A DNA stretch of 64,000 bases from Teratosphaeria epicoccoides (GCA_021401465.1 JADDMT010000068.1:1-64000); one strand, 5' to 3'. Numbered from the stretch's first letter, positions 11,214 through 24,100 are shown. Numbers and translations are program-made. Notes: generated from the letters alone by a model not told the origin.

Positions 11214-12985
11214 ATGGCTCTAGCATCTGTCGCAGGTTCAACTACCGGGAATAGACACGGCAACAACGGCTTCAAGATAGGAAGCCCTACAGAGTTTATA
11301 GGACAACGATCTTAAGTCGAGATGTTTATCCTATAATGCTAGTTAGCATTTAACGTGGATATAGAACGGTTTACGACACATTATAAGCGAATGATGTACA
11401 TTGTCTCTTACCTGAAGGGACCGGCGTTCGAGTTTATCTAGCCTCATCTGACAGATTATCTAGATCACGTTAGTAGCGCCAAAGCCAGGAAGACGACGAC
11501 TAGGGAGATTCTCAACTTAGACAAGTCTTTGTTTAAGGCATTACGCGAAGCGTTCAGGCTTAGTAATAAGCAACAAGAGGCCGAGAGAGCTCTCCTAGGA
11601 ATCTAGCAGAAGGGTTCCGCCACGAAGTACCTTGCGGACTTTTAGACCCTCTCTGCTCGAGTCGACTAGAATGATAACGCTTTAGCCGCTTAGTTCTACT
11701 AGGGACTAAAGGAGACGGTTAAAGACGAAATTGCCCGAGGAGATCGGCTAACGACATTCAAGGAAATGAGCGATCTCGCGATTAGAATCAATAATCGCAT
11801 CTAGGAATAACAGCAAGAATAACAACATAGAAATCGCAAGCTAGCGCAGGCTAACCATAAGGTCTAACGATTAGCACTAAAGTGGCGAAGCGATTACTAC
11901 AGTCTCTAACCTATGGAGTTAGATGCGACTAAGGGGCGTCTAAGGAATAGACCCCGAGGAAAGCCGCGGAAGGGCTCTCCTCCCTAGAATAGTCTGAAGA
12001 AGCCGTTCGACAAGAGTAATCTCGAGTGCTACAACTGCGGAAAGAAAGGACACTTTTCCCGCGAATGTTTTGCTAAGAAGCAACGACAAGAGCTGCCTAG
12101 GATAGAGCAGGCTCGCGCGACAACGACAGCACCTAAGCAAAAGGTCGCCGCTACTCGAGAACCGGACCATGCCGCACTTACTTGGACTGCGTGCTACGAC
12201 GACGATTGTCGAATTCACAAGAGTGATAAAGATGGTTCCGGATAGTACCCTAGCCGAAACAAGGCACAGTCGATCTGTGCGCTAAGGGGTACACCTTCTA
12301 GTACGACAGTCCTAAGAGAACAGGAACTAGAAGAAGAAGAAGAAGGTTCGGACGACAACTACGAGCTTGTTGAAGCCGTCATTCCTGATTCCGAGGAAGA
12401 CGAGAGCATAGAGCGATAGGCCATGCCGCTACATAACATTAGACTCGACATTATCCGAATCATATAGAACTAGTAGGCTTAGGCTTGCCTATAGATTAAT
12501 GGAGTACAACACGTTGACTAGCTTTAGTATGACGAACTAGCCGACTGTATGCAACGACACCTGAGGAGACTACTAGTCGTAGCTTAACCTCACGCGCATC
12601 AGAAAGTTGTCTAAGAAATTGTACTGTTCAGGGTAGAGTTCACGCCCTAGGGAGGCTACCTAACCCACGAAGGTATTCAGATTCCACGAGCGCTACGACT
12701 CCGAGTCTATCATTTAAAGATAGAGTACGCAAGGAACGCGCAGGAACAGCGAGGCTAAGAACGCGAACGATCTCTTAGGCCAGAAAACGGTAACGCTTAC
12801 AGAAGAAGCCGAGACCGCACGATCCCTGAACTAGTCCGTGAAGACAGTTATTCGGGAAACGACGAGGTCCGCCGAAATTAGACCTACAGACAGACTAGAC
12901 AGGGCTGCAATGATGTGCCGCGATCGGCGCCAGATACGCGAACAACCTTAGAGTATAGTTGCACATCGACGAGACGCTAGCCAGG
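11214..12985 (+). pseudogene. Family-1 Gag and start of protease, interrupted
   Basis: Gag opens at ATG 11214 (MALASVAGS), runs through the capsid region (FNVDIERFTTHYKRM, LKGPAFEFI.PHLTDYL) and reaches a CCHC zinc knuckle CYNCGKKGHFSREC at 12027-12068, all in one frame. An acidic linker follows (EEEEEGSDDNYELVEAV). Most stops are TAG or TAA at expected Gln or Trp. The pol frame is shifted by -1 relative to gag; in this copy and in the one at 56720-61869 the gag start to YLDD distance agrees once a 16-bp deletion in the latter is allowed for. The protease is split at 12985 by insertion of element C just before its active-site motif, which continues at 21160. Confidence 0.85.
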
Positions 12986-13345
12986 TGATACGGTTGATAC
13001 TAGGGGACCATTTAAACCGCATGGGTTCTAATGGCCGCCCTTGGCATGTAGTGACCCTGCCACATATAGCAAGGGGGTCCTTCGTACATACGTTGGCTTG
13101 TATGTCGTCCAAGTAGGATTAGTTGTCGACGTAGGACGCCCCTACGTCGCTGACCCTACGGTACCCCTACGGGGTTAGGCTCGGACATGCTTTCCCTAAT
13201 TAAGGAGCGTCAGGGGTTATAAGCACCCTTAGCGCCACCTCTGCGATAAGCAGAAAGCAGCGCTGTCTTGTACCTACTAAAAGGTCGGATTACTCTGTCA
13301 CACTGCAAGATATTTTCATATCATATAGCACATACATCTATATTA
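12986..13345 (+). repeat. Family-2 LTR, 5' LTR of element C
   Basis: 360 bp, starting TGATACGG and ending TATATTA. The ancestral end was probably TATCA, giving TGATA/TATCA inverted termini, with the last CA turned into TA by RIP. It contains GC-rich inverted repeats around 13120-13180. Confidence 0.9.
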
Positions 13346-13394
13346 GTTCTGCTTTCTCCCCCCTGCTTTGCAGTCTAGCAGAGAATACTACGAT

Positions 13395-16300
13395 ATGTCT
13401 AGAGTACTACGAACTCGCAACTAACGCGTAGCGAGCGCCATCCCGAGCGCCCGCAATAGCGAAGCTAGCCTGAGTAACTAGCCCGCAGAAGTAACTACTA
13501 CGAGCGACACTACATCGAGCGACGGTTCCGCTAGAGGACAATTACGCGGCAGACTAGGCAATAGACCCCCCGCATAGGGACCGCAGCTAACCCCGACTAT
13601 CGACCTAGCCCTTGTAGCCATGATTGTCGATTAGGTCGCAAACCGCCTTGCGAACTAGAGCTAGAGCCGCACCGCTCCTAGCAGCGACAACGGCGAGGAC
13701 GATGAAGACGTCGCTATAAGCGGTACTAACGAACTAGCGGACGAAGAAATCTAGCGAGATTTCACGCTAGGGACCCGCGAAGACAACTTACTAGGAGGCG
13801 TAGACTCTCCGCATGTGCCTGCGAACTTAGTGCCTGAATTCGGGGCCATAGTAGGCTAACTAGGAGGTAGTCGTAACGCACGTAACCTGAAGCTGTTTAA
13901 GGGAGACACCTTAAAGGAGGCTCGAACTTTCTTGCAGGCGTGTAAGGCAGTTTTTGTGCTTAACCTACGCGGATATTCCATGGAGGGCGAACGAGTCGCC
14001 TTTAGTGTGATGTAGCTTGAAGAGGATAAGGAACCTCGCAACAATTAGCATAAGCAGTATGACCTTATACGGGTCTATGACAGAACATATACATGGGCGG
14101 ACTTTCGCTAGTTCTGTGTTGACTAGGTCGAGGATCCGGGGAATCGCGCCCTTACCGTGTCTGTCGAGTACGAGAAGGCTAAGCAGGGGAAGGGACAAAT
14201 AACCTCTAGCTTCGCAACCTATCTCGCCACGCTCGAGGGACAGATGCTACCCTATACTAAGACGTAACGCGTGCGGCACTTGCTCGTCAAACTTAATGAC
14301 AATCTTCAGAACATGATCATGACTTTTCATGAACTTCCGACAACTCGGCAAGACCTCGTGTCCCTTGCGACACGTATGGAAATCACCTTGAAGCGAAATA
14401 GAAAATCGGGCAGTAAGGACAATAAGCGTCTAAGCCCCGAGGACCTACTAAAGGGCCGCTATTACAAGCGCCCTAGGGGTCACGTCTAACGCGGTAGTTC
14501 ATTCTGGAGGAGCAAGCCCTCCGAGCTAAAAGACAGTAGCGAGAAGCCTCCGAGTAACTGCCACATCTGTGGAGCGAGGGACTACTAGGCGGCTCGCTGC
14601 CCTAAACGAAGCGATAGGAAGAAGGTAAGCAAGGTGTCTGAAACCTCCCTAGAGGGGAGGCGAAAGAAGGACAAGCCCGAGACAACCGAATAGCTACCGC
14701 GGGTATCTAAGCTGTCTGTTACTAATAGTGTAGACTCGTGGCCTGCCTGGCGCCTATCCGGCGCGGTCCGAGTTAATGGCTCGCTCGAGCTAGTAGACTG
14801 TATGTTAGATGACCTTGCGGAGGTTAACGTGATACCCTAGAGGGTAATCGTACGGCTCGGTTTGAAGCCGATCCTAGGAGCCCTGCTGCCTACCATGAAG
14901 TCTTTTCGGGGCGAAGGCGTAGCGGCTTGAGGCGCGTATAACGTGCGCCTCTAACTCGCGGACTCCTCAGGAGAAGTGCGCGAGACTAACGAAGTCTTCT
15001 ACGCCGAAGATGTTCCTAATAAGGAGCTCCTGCTCGGCCGCCCTTAGCGCTACAAGCAGGGAGTTGTTGTTAATGGAGCTACTAACAACTAGTTCTACGG
15101 CTCTATAGGCGAAGTTCCTGTAGTGCGGATACGTGACGCACATAGCTTCTACAAGGACATGAAGAAGGTCTAATGCATGTATGTAGTCCGCATATAGAAC
15201 GTCAAGGAAAACGTTACCCTTCTGCCTAAGTTAGAGGAATACGCCGATATTTTCGACGCAGAGGCTACGGCCTATGCCTAGGCCCTAGATGCGGAACATG
15301 CGATTAACCTTAAGGAGGGTTACAATCCTCCGCATTGACCTCTATACCCTATGTCGGAATCATAGCTTGAAACACTTCGAGACTACCTCTACAAGGCGTA
15401 AAGGAACGCGTGGATCCGACGAAGCGACAGCGAGGCTAGAGCGTTAGTTATGTTCGTCCTGAAGAAGGACAACACGCTCCGCCTATGCGTTAACTATAGG
15501 GGCCTTAACGCGGTAACCTAGAAGAACTGCTGCCCCCTACTACTTATTAGCGAGACGCTTGACCGCCTTAGTCGCGCTACTATCTTCTTGTCTATTAACT
15601 TAAAGGACGCCTACTACTAGATACCGATCCGAAAGGGCAACGAGTAGAAGACTACATTCCGAACGTAGTATAGATACTTCGAGTATATAGTGATGCCGTT
15701 TAGTTTGACTAATGTACTAGCAACGTTCTAAGCGTATATTAACCGGGCCCTAGCCGGCCTCGTTAACACCTACTACGTAGTATATTTAGACGATATACTA
15801 GTCTATTCCGACTCGAAGGAGGAGCATATTTGGCATCTAAGTATAGTGCTTAAACGGCTCTATAAGTTCGCTCTGTACGCGAACCTAAAGAAGTGCTTAT
15901 TCCTGACGGATAGGATTAAGTTTCTCAGATACATCGTCTCTACAGAAGGAATCATCATAGATGACTAAAGGGTGTCTGTAATCGCGGAGTAGCTGCAGCT
16001 AACTACCCTCCGAGAAGTGCAGGTGTTCCTAGGATTCACTAACTTCTATCGCAGATTCATATGATCCTACTCGAAGATCGTGGCTCCCCTCACGGCCCTC
16101 GCAAAGGGCGCGGTTCGAGGAAAAAAGCCAGGGAAAGTGCCTTAGGAGGAGGCTTAGAGCAAGGCCTTCTCTAAACTTAAAGCAGCTTTTCAAACTACGC
16201 CTATACTTCGGCACTTTGACCCTGCTACGAAGATCTAGATAGAGACCGATGCTTCAAAATTCGCAATAGCCGTAATCATATCGCAGCTCTAGTCACACAA

Positions 16301-18359
16301 AGGTAGTACGTAATAGTACCTGATTACCTTCTAGTCACGGAAGATGCAGGGCGCTAAGCTTAACTATGAGACTCACAACTAAGAGCTTTTAGCTATTATT
16401 GACGGCTTCAAGGAGTACCGACACTACCTCGAAGGCGTAGCGTACCCTATTAAGGTGCTTACTAACTATAACAACCTTCGCGGCTTTATAGGCGTGAAGC
16501 AGCTAAGTAATTAGCAAGCAAGGTAGGCGACTTTCCTCGCTAGCTTTGACTTCGTTATCTAGCATCGTTCTAGAAAGACGAATCTGGCTAATAGTCCTTT
16601 GTGACGACCGGACTACAAAACTAGGGAGGAGGGTAACTAACAGCTTCTCCCTACGCTACAAACGAAGCTTGTAGTTTAGGGCGGCGATCTGTCGTTAGTT
16701 CCTCTTGTAGGTCGACTGCAGGTCTAATAGGGCCTCATAGCCTCCGCTAGTAACAAACCCTCCTATCCGGCAGTTGTGGCGACTATGTCTAGCTTAATCC
16801 GCGCGGTAGTTAACTAGCTTACATGTAGTAAGCATGCGATGTCTGAAGAACCCTTTAAAGAAGTCTCGAGACTTATTTAGCAGTTGCAAGAGCGAGAACT
16901 AGAGTTAATTAATGAGGGTGTAGCCCTCTAGGACACTGCAGGCGGTCTGAAGTACTAGACTAAGTCAGGCGACTTGTAGTACTTTGACAATAGGCTCTAC
17001 GTACCTGCTAACTACGCACTCTGTTCGCAGCTCCTCTATATTCATTATGACAATAAACTTGCGGGCCATTTTAGCGTAGAGAAGACAAACGCACTTCTTA
17101 GACGCAAATACTAGTAGCCTACGCTAGAACAGGATGTCTCTGACTATGTCAAATCCTGCTAGACGTGCCAGATTAGCAAATCTCGGCGCTATTGCCCCTA
17201 CGGCGATACTTAGGCGCTCCTACTACTAGAGAGACTATAGCAAGACTTAACTATAGATTTCATTACTAATTTGCTGCTAGCAAAGTAGAAAGGCGATATA
17301 GTTAATGCTGTCCTTATAGTAGTCGACTAATACTCGAAGATGAATGTCTTCATCCTATGTACGAAAAGGTACACAAGCGGCGAGCTTACGCGGCTACTTC
17401 GCGACGAAGTCATATAGCGCTTTAGTGTCCCCCGAAGTATCCTATTAGATCGAGGTTCTGTCTTTACTAGTAAATACTAGCAAGAATTTGTGTTTGAAGC
17501 GCGTGTTAAGTACTGCCTAAGTATAGCATTCTATCTATAGACTAATAGTTAGACTAAACGTATGAACTAGACTCTTAAGTAGTACCTCTAGTGCTACTAC
17601 GCTAAGAACTAGGATGCCTAGGCTGACGTAATTCCTATGGCGGAATTTGCAGTCAATAATAGCGTGTATGCTGCTATGCGCATGTCGCCATTTTAGATTC
17701 TTTATAGCTTTGATCTAGAAATACACCTAGAACCGCCTCGGGACGAGTCTTCTAAGGAGAGGGTGCCGGCTGCCGCGGAATTAGCGCGGCGTATGCGCGA
17801 GGTACATTCGGTGCTAATAGAACACTAGAAAAAGGCCTCAGAATCCCAGATTAAACATAATAACGCCTGTGCTAAACCGATGTAGTACGCAGTTAGTACG
17901 AAGGTATTACTGTTAACAAAGAATCTTAAGCTAAAACTTCCAAGCAAGAAGATGACGCCAAGGTTCGTCAGACCCTTCCGGATACGCGACGCGATAGGCT
18001 TGCAGGCGTACTGGCTATTATTGCCATCGTCGTATCATGTGCATGACGTCTTCTACGTATCTCTACTCGAACCATGGGTATAGCGCGAGGGCAAAGAGCC
18101 CGCGGACCCGATGCTAGTAGCAGAAGAGAACGAAGAGTAGGAAGTCGAGGGTATTAAGGACAGTATGCGGCGTAAGGGCGTAATGTACTATCTAGTGAAG
18201 TAGAAAGGATACCTACCTAAGTACACATAATAGGTTCCGGCCGAAGACTACAAGAACGCTCCGGAAGCTATTCGTGAATTCGAAGAGTAGAGGAAGCATA
18301 AGCAGGGCTTAAGAAGGTCGATTCGTAGGAAGATAAGGGTTCCGGAGCAGAATTCTTAA
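13395..18359 (+). pseudogene. Family-2 Gag-Pol polyprotein, single frame, RIP-stopped
   Basis: One frame of 1655 codons runs from ATG 13395 to TAA 18357 without a frameshift. Domains in order: Gag (KLFKGDTLKEARTFLQACKA near 13890; LLVKLNDNLQNMIMTF near 14283); zinc knuckle CHICGARDY.AARC near 14560; a retropepsin-like region near 14765-14850 (DCMLDDLAEVNVIP); reverse transcriptase with FVLKKDNTLRLCVNYRGLN and YLDDILVYS (YLDD 15783-15794); RNase H (ETDASKFAIAVI near 16239); integrase with GHFSVEKTNALLRRKY, then TIDFITNLLLAK and LLDRGSVFTS; and a chromodomain near 18150-18290 (MYYLVK.KGYLPKYT). Interruptions are almost all TAG or TAA; the TGA near 14928 is a CGA->TGA change, since the second copy has CGA. 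The polyprotein would make capsid, reverse-transcribe and integrate the element. The chromodomain suggests targeting to methylated histone H3. Confidence 0.92.
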
Positions 18360-18499
18360 CACGTGTATATAGCGCATAATGCGCGAAGTGACAATAAGAA
18401 GCAAACGCCCTACTTATACATTATTAATGCCTAAAGGCACACCTAGAATAAACCTAAGAAGAACAAGAGACATGCTCGGATTAGCTTCGTAGCTAATGC

Positions 18500-19996
18500 T
18501 TAGCGACTACTAGTTAGGGGCTTCCTGACCGAACCTGAAGTAGGAGAGTCTTTCTTGTTACGGTCCGCTAGGGACTACCTACTTGCATAGGGTCTACTAA
18601 ACACCCTGAAGCGACCATGAGTAACGGGGGTAGCAACGCCACGAAGAGAGGCTAGCATCTTCTTCTTTAGTAGGTTACGAGGGAGCTCGTCTTTAGAGCC
18701 TATAGTAGCCAGAGAACTAGCGACACCCTTACCGCGCCTAGTCGCGACGACTACCTCATCCTTAGCATTAGAAGGCGAAGAGACTCGAGCGCGCTTGCGG
18801 CTGTCGCGCTCGGCCCTCGAGATCATCTTGCGCTTCTTGACACGAGTGTCGACTACATCATTAGACTCGGTGTCTCCCTCAGGCGTAACTAGTACGGTGA
18901 CACTATAGCGCGAAGGGATCACGTTAGGACCGAAGGTATCCTGAACGTCGTCATCCTCCTTATCCTCAAAGATCTGGCCTAGAGGCTTGTGCCTTAGCGT
19001 CTTGACAGACGTAGTGCGGGTCGCAAGCGGGGAAGGCTCGGCTTCCTCGTCGCTAACCTTAATTTCGGCCCTAGCCCTCTTCTTCTTCTTAGACAGTAGC
19101 GTCGAGGCGGCGTAGGCGGCGGCGCTACAATGTGTTAGCTATACACACGCGACAGGATTCGAGTGAGTAACTTACGGCTTAGTCCTCAGGACTAGCTTAG
19201 AGGCAGGCTGCCTCTCGGTACGGCGCTAGGGCGTAGCCTTAGTAGTAGGAGCGGTGAATTGCTTGATGACCTTCTTGCGGATTATCCGCGTCTTAAAGTC
19301 ATCGTCAATAGAGGCAAGGGCCCCGAGTTGCTAACGCTAATAGCTAGTCGGATATTTCTCGACGCTAACGTTAGCCTAGTAGAGAAAGTTAGCATTCATA
19401 CTCGGAGGGCACCTGTACTATATGCGTACTATAGCGAAGGTCTCGACCCTAACGGTTAGCACCTTCAAGATCTTCTAGACTAAGTCTGCGATTAGACCTA
19501 GACAAACGTTTTCGCCTGTTAGCAGAGAGTCGAAGCAAACGCTACTATAAGAACAGTTAGCAGTTGTGGTAAAGCACAAGAGGGCGCTAAGCAGGTAGGC
19601 GAGTGCCTCGCGGTACTTAGCCTGTAGCCTGTTTATAGTTAGAGTGCCTTCGGCAATCCCCTTGTCGCGCGTACTCTAGAAGTCATCGATGTTATAGCAG
19701 AGCTAGTTGTACTCGCCGTATACCTCTTCAGGGAGGTCTTGGCATTTTTGATGCTTGCTATTATAGTTAACACAATTGCGGTAGACACTACCCTCATTAA
19801 ACCTGCTGACGTAGATCTTAGTTACGCTTCGGTTAGTATAAGTCACGCATACCTCGCGGGTAGGGGACGCCTTACTAACACGTAGAGGAGAGATATGTGC
19901 AGCTTGGCTACTAAGGTTGTCGAGGCATCGTCGACACAAGCGACAATCGCAGGCAGAGCGAGTAGCGTCAAACTTAGTCTGCAGCACATGAGCCAT
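18500..19996 (-). pseudogene. Antisense ORF of family-2 Gypsy, Cys-rich protein, unknown
   Basis: On the strand opposite gag-pol, one frame runs from ATG 19994-19996 to TAA 18500-18502 (499 codons with the stop). About ten in-frame TAG/TAA codons, and no TGA, interrupt it in the central and C-terminal parts, as expected after RIP of Gln and Trp codons. The first 97 and the 115 codons at 18575-18922 are open in the same frame. The N-terminus is Cys-rich: CDCRLCRRC at residues about 17-25, then CVTYTN (CMTCTN in the other copy) and NCVNYNSKHQKC, read as CX2C and CX2CX6C zinc-binding clusters with Cys->Tyr hits. The C-terminal third is Lys/Arg-rich (KKKKRARAEIKVSDEEAEP, RVKKRKMISRAERDSRKRAR) and may be nuclear or nucleic-acid binding. 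The second copy at 46950-48449 keeps frame and length. Function unknown. Confidence 0.8.
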
Positions 19997-20150
19997 TATA
20001 GCTAAGACAGGTTGATTAATCTTGATTGATTAATTGAAGAAGAAGGAGCTCTAGTATAGACCCGCAGACATAGCGAGGCGCAAGCTAAGCGAAGTAGGAG
20101 TAGAGGTCGATGTTAGTGTCTTAGAACAGGAAAGTTTAGGGAGCGACGAG

Positions 20151-20160
20151 GTTTTTATAC
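20151..20160 (-). promoter_or_regulatory. TATA box of the antisense gene (element C)
   Basis: The minus strand reads GTATAAAAAC, 155 bp upstream of the antisense ATG. The same box, followed by the same CTCGTCGCT context, is at 46780-46789 in the second family-2 copy. No such function is needed for gag-pol, whose promoter should lie in the 5' LTR. Confidence 0.6.
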
Positions 20161-20794
20161 CCTCTAACAGCCCCCCTGTTGCCTACCGCAACTGTTAAGC
20201 TAGTGACTCGAACTACATGCGCAGAGTACCTGCCTTTAGTTAACTTACAAGGGGACCGAATAATGTAATAACAGATAACGCGGCTGTTACGCATGTGCGC
20301 CGACTATACTCGTGCTAGCCTACTAGCATGGAAATGTTGCGAGGCCCGCGCTAGGAGCGCGCTCCTGCTGTTTCGAGCGGCGCGCGCAGAGCGTCCGCGT
20401 ACTTTCCTACTACCCTGAGGTTCTGCGACACGTTCTTCACAGTCACGACTAAATAGGGACGGCCAAGCTACTTGGCGAGGCTAGCGCGCATGCTCGCCCT
20501 ATAATTTCAAGGATTAACTGAAGTACGTACTTGTAGTTTCCTAATATCTCGATCTGCATGTAAAGCGAAGGTGTTACGAAGCCGCCTAACATGTGACAGA
20601 TTAAAACCCGCCCGAGTTAGCAGCCTCCGCCCCGTACTCGCTACGAAGGTGTTAAGGTGTACGCATGACACATGTTGCGTAGGCTATCTACCTATTTACC
20701 CTTGCGCGGTGTAAGCGTGCTACATCCTGTACCCTATATGTTCTACGTGCGTTACTTAGTAAGGCTAGGGACATCCTCATAGGAGGAGGGGCAG
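20161..20794. other. Non-coding tail of element C between antisense gene and 3' LTR
   Basis: No reading frame on either strand. It would be the promoter-proximal region of the antisense gene and the 3' untranslated part of the sense transcript. It has a GC-rich inverted repeat (AGGAGCGCGCTCCT, 20352-20365). It is largely collinear with 46146-46779 in the second copy. Confidence 0.6.
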
Positions 20795-21154
20795 TGATAC
20801 GGTTGATACTAGGGGACCATTTAAACCGCATGGGTTCTAATGGCTACCCTTAGCATGCAGTGACCCTGCTACATATAGCAAGGGGGTCCTTCGTACATAC
20901 ATTAGCTTGTATGTTGTCTAAGTAGGATCAGTTGTCGACATAGGACGCCCCTACGTCGCTGACCCTACAGTACCCCTACGGGGTTAGGCTCGGACATGCT
21001 TTCCCTAATTAAGGAGCGTCAGGGGTTATAAGCACCCTTAGCGCCACCTCTGCGATAAGCAGAAAGTAGCGCTGTCTTGTACCTACTAAAAGGTCGGATT
21101 ACTCTGTCATACTGCGAGATATTTTCATATCATATAGCACATACATCTATATTA
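20795..21154 (+). repeat. Family-2 LTR, 3' LTR of element C
   Basis: 360 bp, TGATACGG to TATATTA, the same length as the 5' LTR. Differences from the 5' LTR are mainly C->T and G->A, so most LTR divergence here reflects RIP rather than age. Confidence 0.9.
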
Positions 21155-24100
21155 CTAGGGCCTTAATAGATTCAGGATGTACTAGAATCTTCATGACGCC
21201 TAAGTTCGCCAGGACAGCTAGGATAAAGCTACAGGTAAAAACGAATGCTTTCTTGCTATAAGCGATCGATAGAAAGCCGGTCACGTACAACTAAGGAGTA
21301 GTTAACGAGGAGACCGAGATGATGCCTCTACGGATAGGACGCTACTAAGAGATGCTCTAGTTCGACATCACGGAGTCGCTAGGCTCGGATGTAGTACTAG
21401 GGTTGCCATGGCTAAGGAACGCTAACCCCTATATCGACTAGAAGAATGAGAGGATCTAGTTCCTAGAACTCTCAAGATCGATACCTCTACCTGTAGTACA
21501 CGACGTACTAGGCAAGATCGAAATATGTGCTATGACTTCAAGCGAGATAGTAGCCGCTATCGAGGATCCAGAACAGGAAGTGCATGTCCTATAGGTTAAA
21601 GCAACGTAATCGGAAGTCAGGGTCGAATTTACAGTTCCTAATAAGTATAAAGAGTTCGCTACTCTTTTCAAGGAAGAACCCGACTAAGAAGCTCTGCTAG
21701 AACACTAGGAGTAGGACTACAGGATACCCTTACTCCCTAGCAAGATACTAACGAAGCAACTAGTTCGCCCGTTATTAGCGGCGAAACTAGAGATTCTCCG
21801 GAAATACCTAGAAGACAACCTCTAGAAAGGCTTCATTCGCAAGTCGCAGTCCCTAGCCGGATATCCGATCCTGTTTGTGCCTAAGGGGGAAGATGACTAG
21901 CGACTCTACGTAGATTATCGTGGATTAAACAACATCACGATAAAGAATAGTTATCCGCTTCCTTTGCTCTCGGAATTACAGGACCGCCTGCAAGGAGCAA
22001 TGTAGTTCTCGAAGTTCGACATACCTAGAGCGTATAATCGAATTCGAATTAAGGAAGGCGAAGAATAGAAGACCGCGTTCCGAACTAGGTTCGGGTACTA
22101 CGAGTACATAGTCATGCTATTTAGGTTAACAAACGCCCTAGCTACATAGCAGGCATTTATTAACAACGTGCTACAAGAGTACCTCGACGTCTTTATAGTT
22201 GTTTACCTAGACGACATCCTTGTCTATTCCCGGACAATCGAAGAACATAGGACTCACGTACGCAAGGTACTTCAGAAACTCTAGGACTACCGACTAAAAG
22301 TCAAGCTATAGAAGAGCGAGTTTCATAAGCAGGAAGTACAATTCCTTAGCTACGTAGTAGCATGGAATAGAATCAAGATAGACACTAAGAAAGTCTAGGT
22401 CGTAAAAGAGTAGCCTACGCTAACTAATGTTAAGGAAGTATAGTCCTTCCTTGGATTTGCTAACTTCTATAGGAGATTTGTGGCAAACTATTCGAAGATC
22501 ACGGCACTACTTACGACTCTTACGACGAAGGATACACTATTCGTATAGGACAACGCCTAACGGAATGCCTTCAAGGAACTTAAGCGACGATTTACAGATT
22601 AGCTAATCTTACTTGTGTTTGACCTAGATAAGCCTATCATAGTCGAAACAGATGCCTCCGACGCAGCACTCGGGGCATGCTTAAGTCAACTAGGACCGAG
22701 TAGACGACTACAGCTAGTCGCCTACTACTTGAGGAAATTGTCTAGACTAGAACTCTGTTATGACGTCTACAGCAAAGAACTTCTAGCTATAGTAGACGCC
22801 TATAAGGCCTAGCGAGTCTACTTAGAAGGTTCTAAGCACTAGGTCACGGTCTACACAGACTATGAGAACTTGCGATACTTCACAACGACGAAAGAGTTAA
22901 ACTGACGACAGGTTCGGTAGAGCGAGGAGCTCTCTAGTTTTAACTACAAGATCGTCTATCGCAAGGGGACTAATAACGCACGCGCCGATGCACTTAGCTA
23001 CTAGACAGACTACATGAAGGGCGTGAAGTAGGAGAAACATGCTGTTCTCCAGGAAAATAGCGATGGCACGCTAGGAGTTAACCGACTTGCGGCCATGACT
23101 GTCAAATGGACTAGTAGGTTTCAGGACGACCTAAAGAACGCCCTAATCCATGACCTAACTGCACTCGCTGTCCGCGACGACATTGATAGACAGGAGGATT
23201 AGGAAGACGAAGACGGAATCCTTCTGTTTCAAGGATTAGTATACGTGCTAACGTCTTTACGATTAGAACTACTACGCCTCTAACACGACGTACCTTAGGC
23301 AGGACACCCGGGAGTGTCTAAAATGAAGCAAATTCTCTGACAAGAATATTACTTCCCTAGGATGAGCAAGGCAATCGAGGACTATGTCCGTTAATGTGTA
23401 ACTTGCTAACGAAGTAAGCACGACTGTCATAGACCGTATAGGCTACTACGACTACTAAAGGTACCTTAACGGCCATAGGAATCGCTCGCTATGGATTTTA
23501 TCGTTAAACTACCTTAGTCGAGAGAACCCGCTACTAATGAGTTCTTCGACAGGATCATGGTAGTAGTCGACTAATTCACTAAGTTCGGGAAATTTATCCC
23601 TTACCGCAAAGACTTCAAGACTGAAGATATCGCGCATGTCTTCATTAAATGGGTAGTAACGTTACACGGCATGCTACAGGACCTAGTAACGGATCGAGGA
23701 TCCGTGTTTACCTCTAACTTCTAGAGAGCCCTAATGAGACAATTCTAGGTCAAACATCGATTAAGTACTTCCTTCTACCCTTAGACAGATAGACAGACAG
23801 AACGCCTAAATCAGACGTTAGAATAGTACCTTCGATCCTATGTTAATAGGGACTAGAACAACTAGGTAGAGTTGTTGCTAATAGTACAGCTCGCGTATAA
23901 TAGTACGCTAGCAGAGTCGACAGGACTCTCGCTATTTCAGATGGCGTATAGATCAGCTATAGAAGACATTCTAGACGTCTTAGCTAGTAATCCGAACCTA
24001 GCAGCACTCAGACGAGTAGAACATCTACGCCGACTGCAAACAGAAGCACGACTCGACCTGCAGTTCTATTAGCAGAACATGGCATAGTACGCGAATCGTA

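Larger units (their letters stand above)
12986..21154 (+). mobile_element. Family-2 Gypsy chromovirus, complete (element C)
   Basis: An 8169-bp element with two 360-bp LTRs. It is inserted in element B between CCAGG (12981-12985) and CTAGG (21155-21159), a 5-bp target duplication differing by one RIP-type C->T. Order: 5' LTR, 49-bp leader, one continuous gag-pol frame (13395-18359), 140-bp spacer, antisense ORF (18500-19996), about 800 bp of non-coding DNA with a TATA box for the antisense gene, 3' LTR. All coding parts carry TAG or TAA stops. Confidence 0.92.

Noticed and set aside
11940..12218. 92-codon minus-strand ORF, similar to 60865-61143 and 39790-40011
   Set aside because: Opposite strand of the Gag zinc-knuckle region. 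The coding signal (CCHC motif) is on the other strand.
14017..14202. 61-codon plus-strand ORF inside family-2 gag
   Set aside because: Out of frame with the gag-pol frame, which is readable through the same region.
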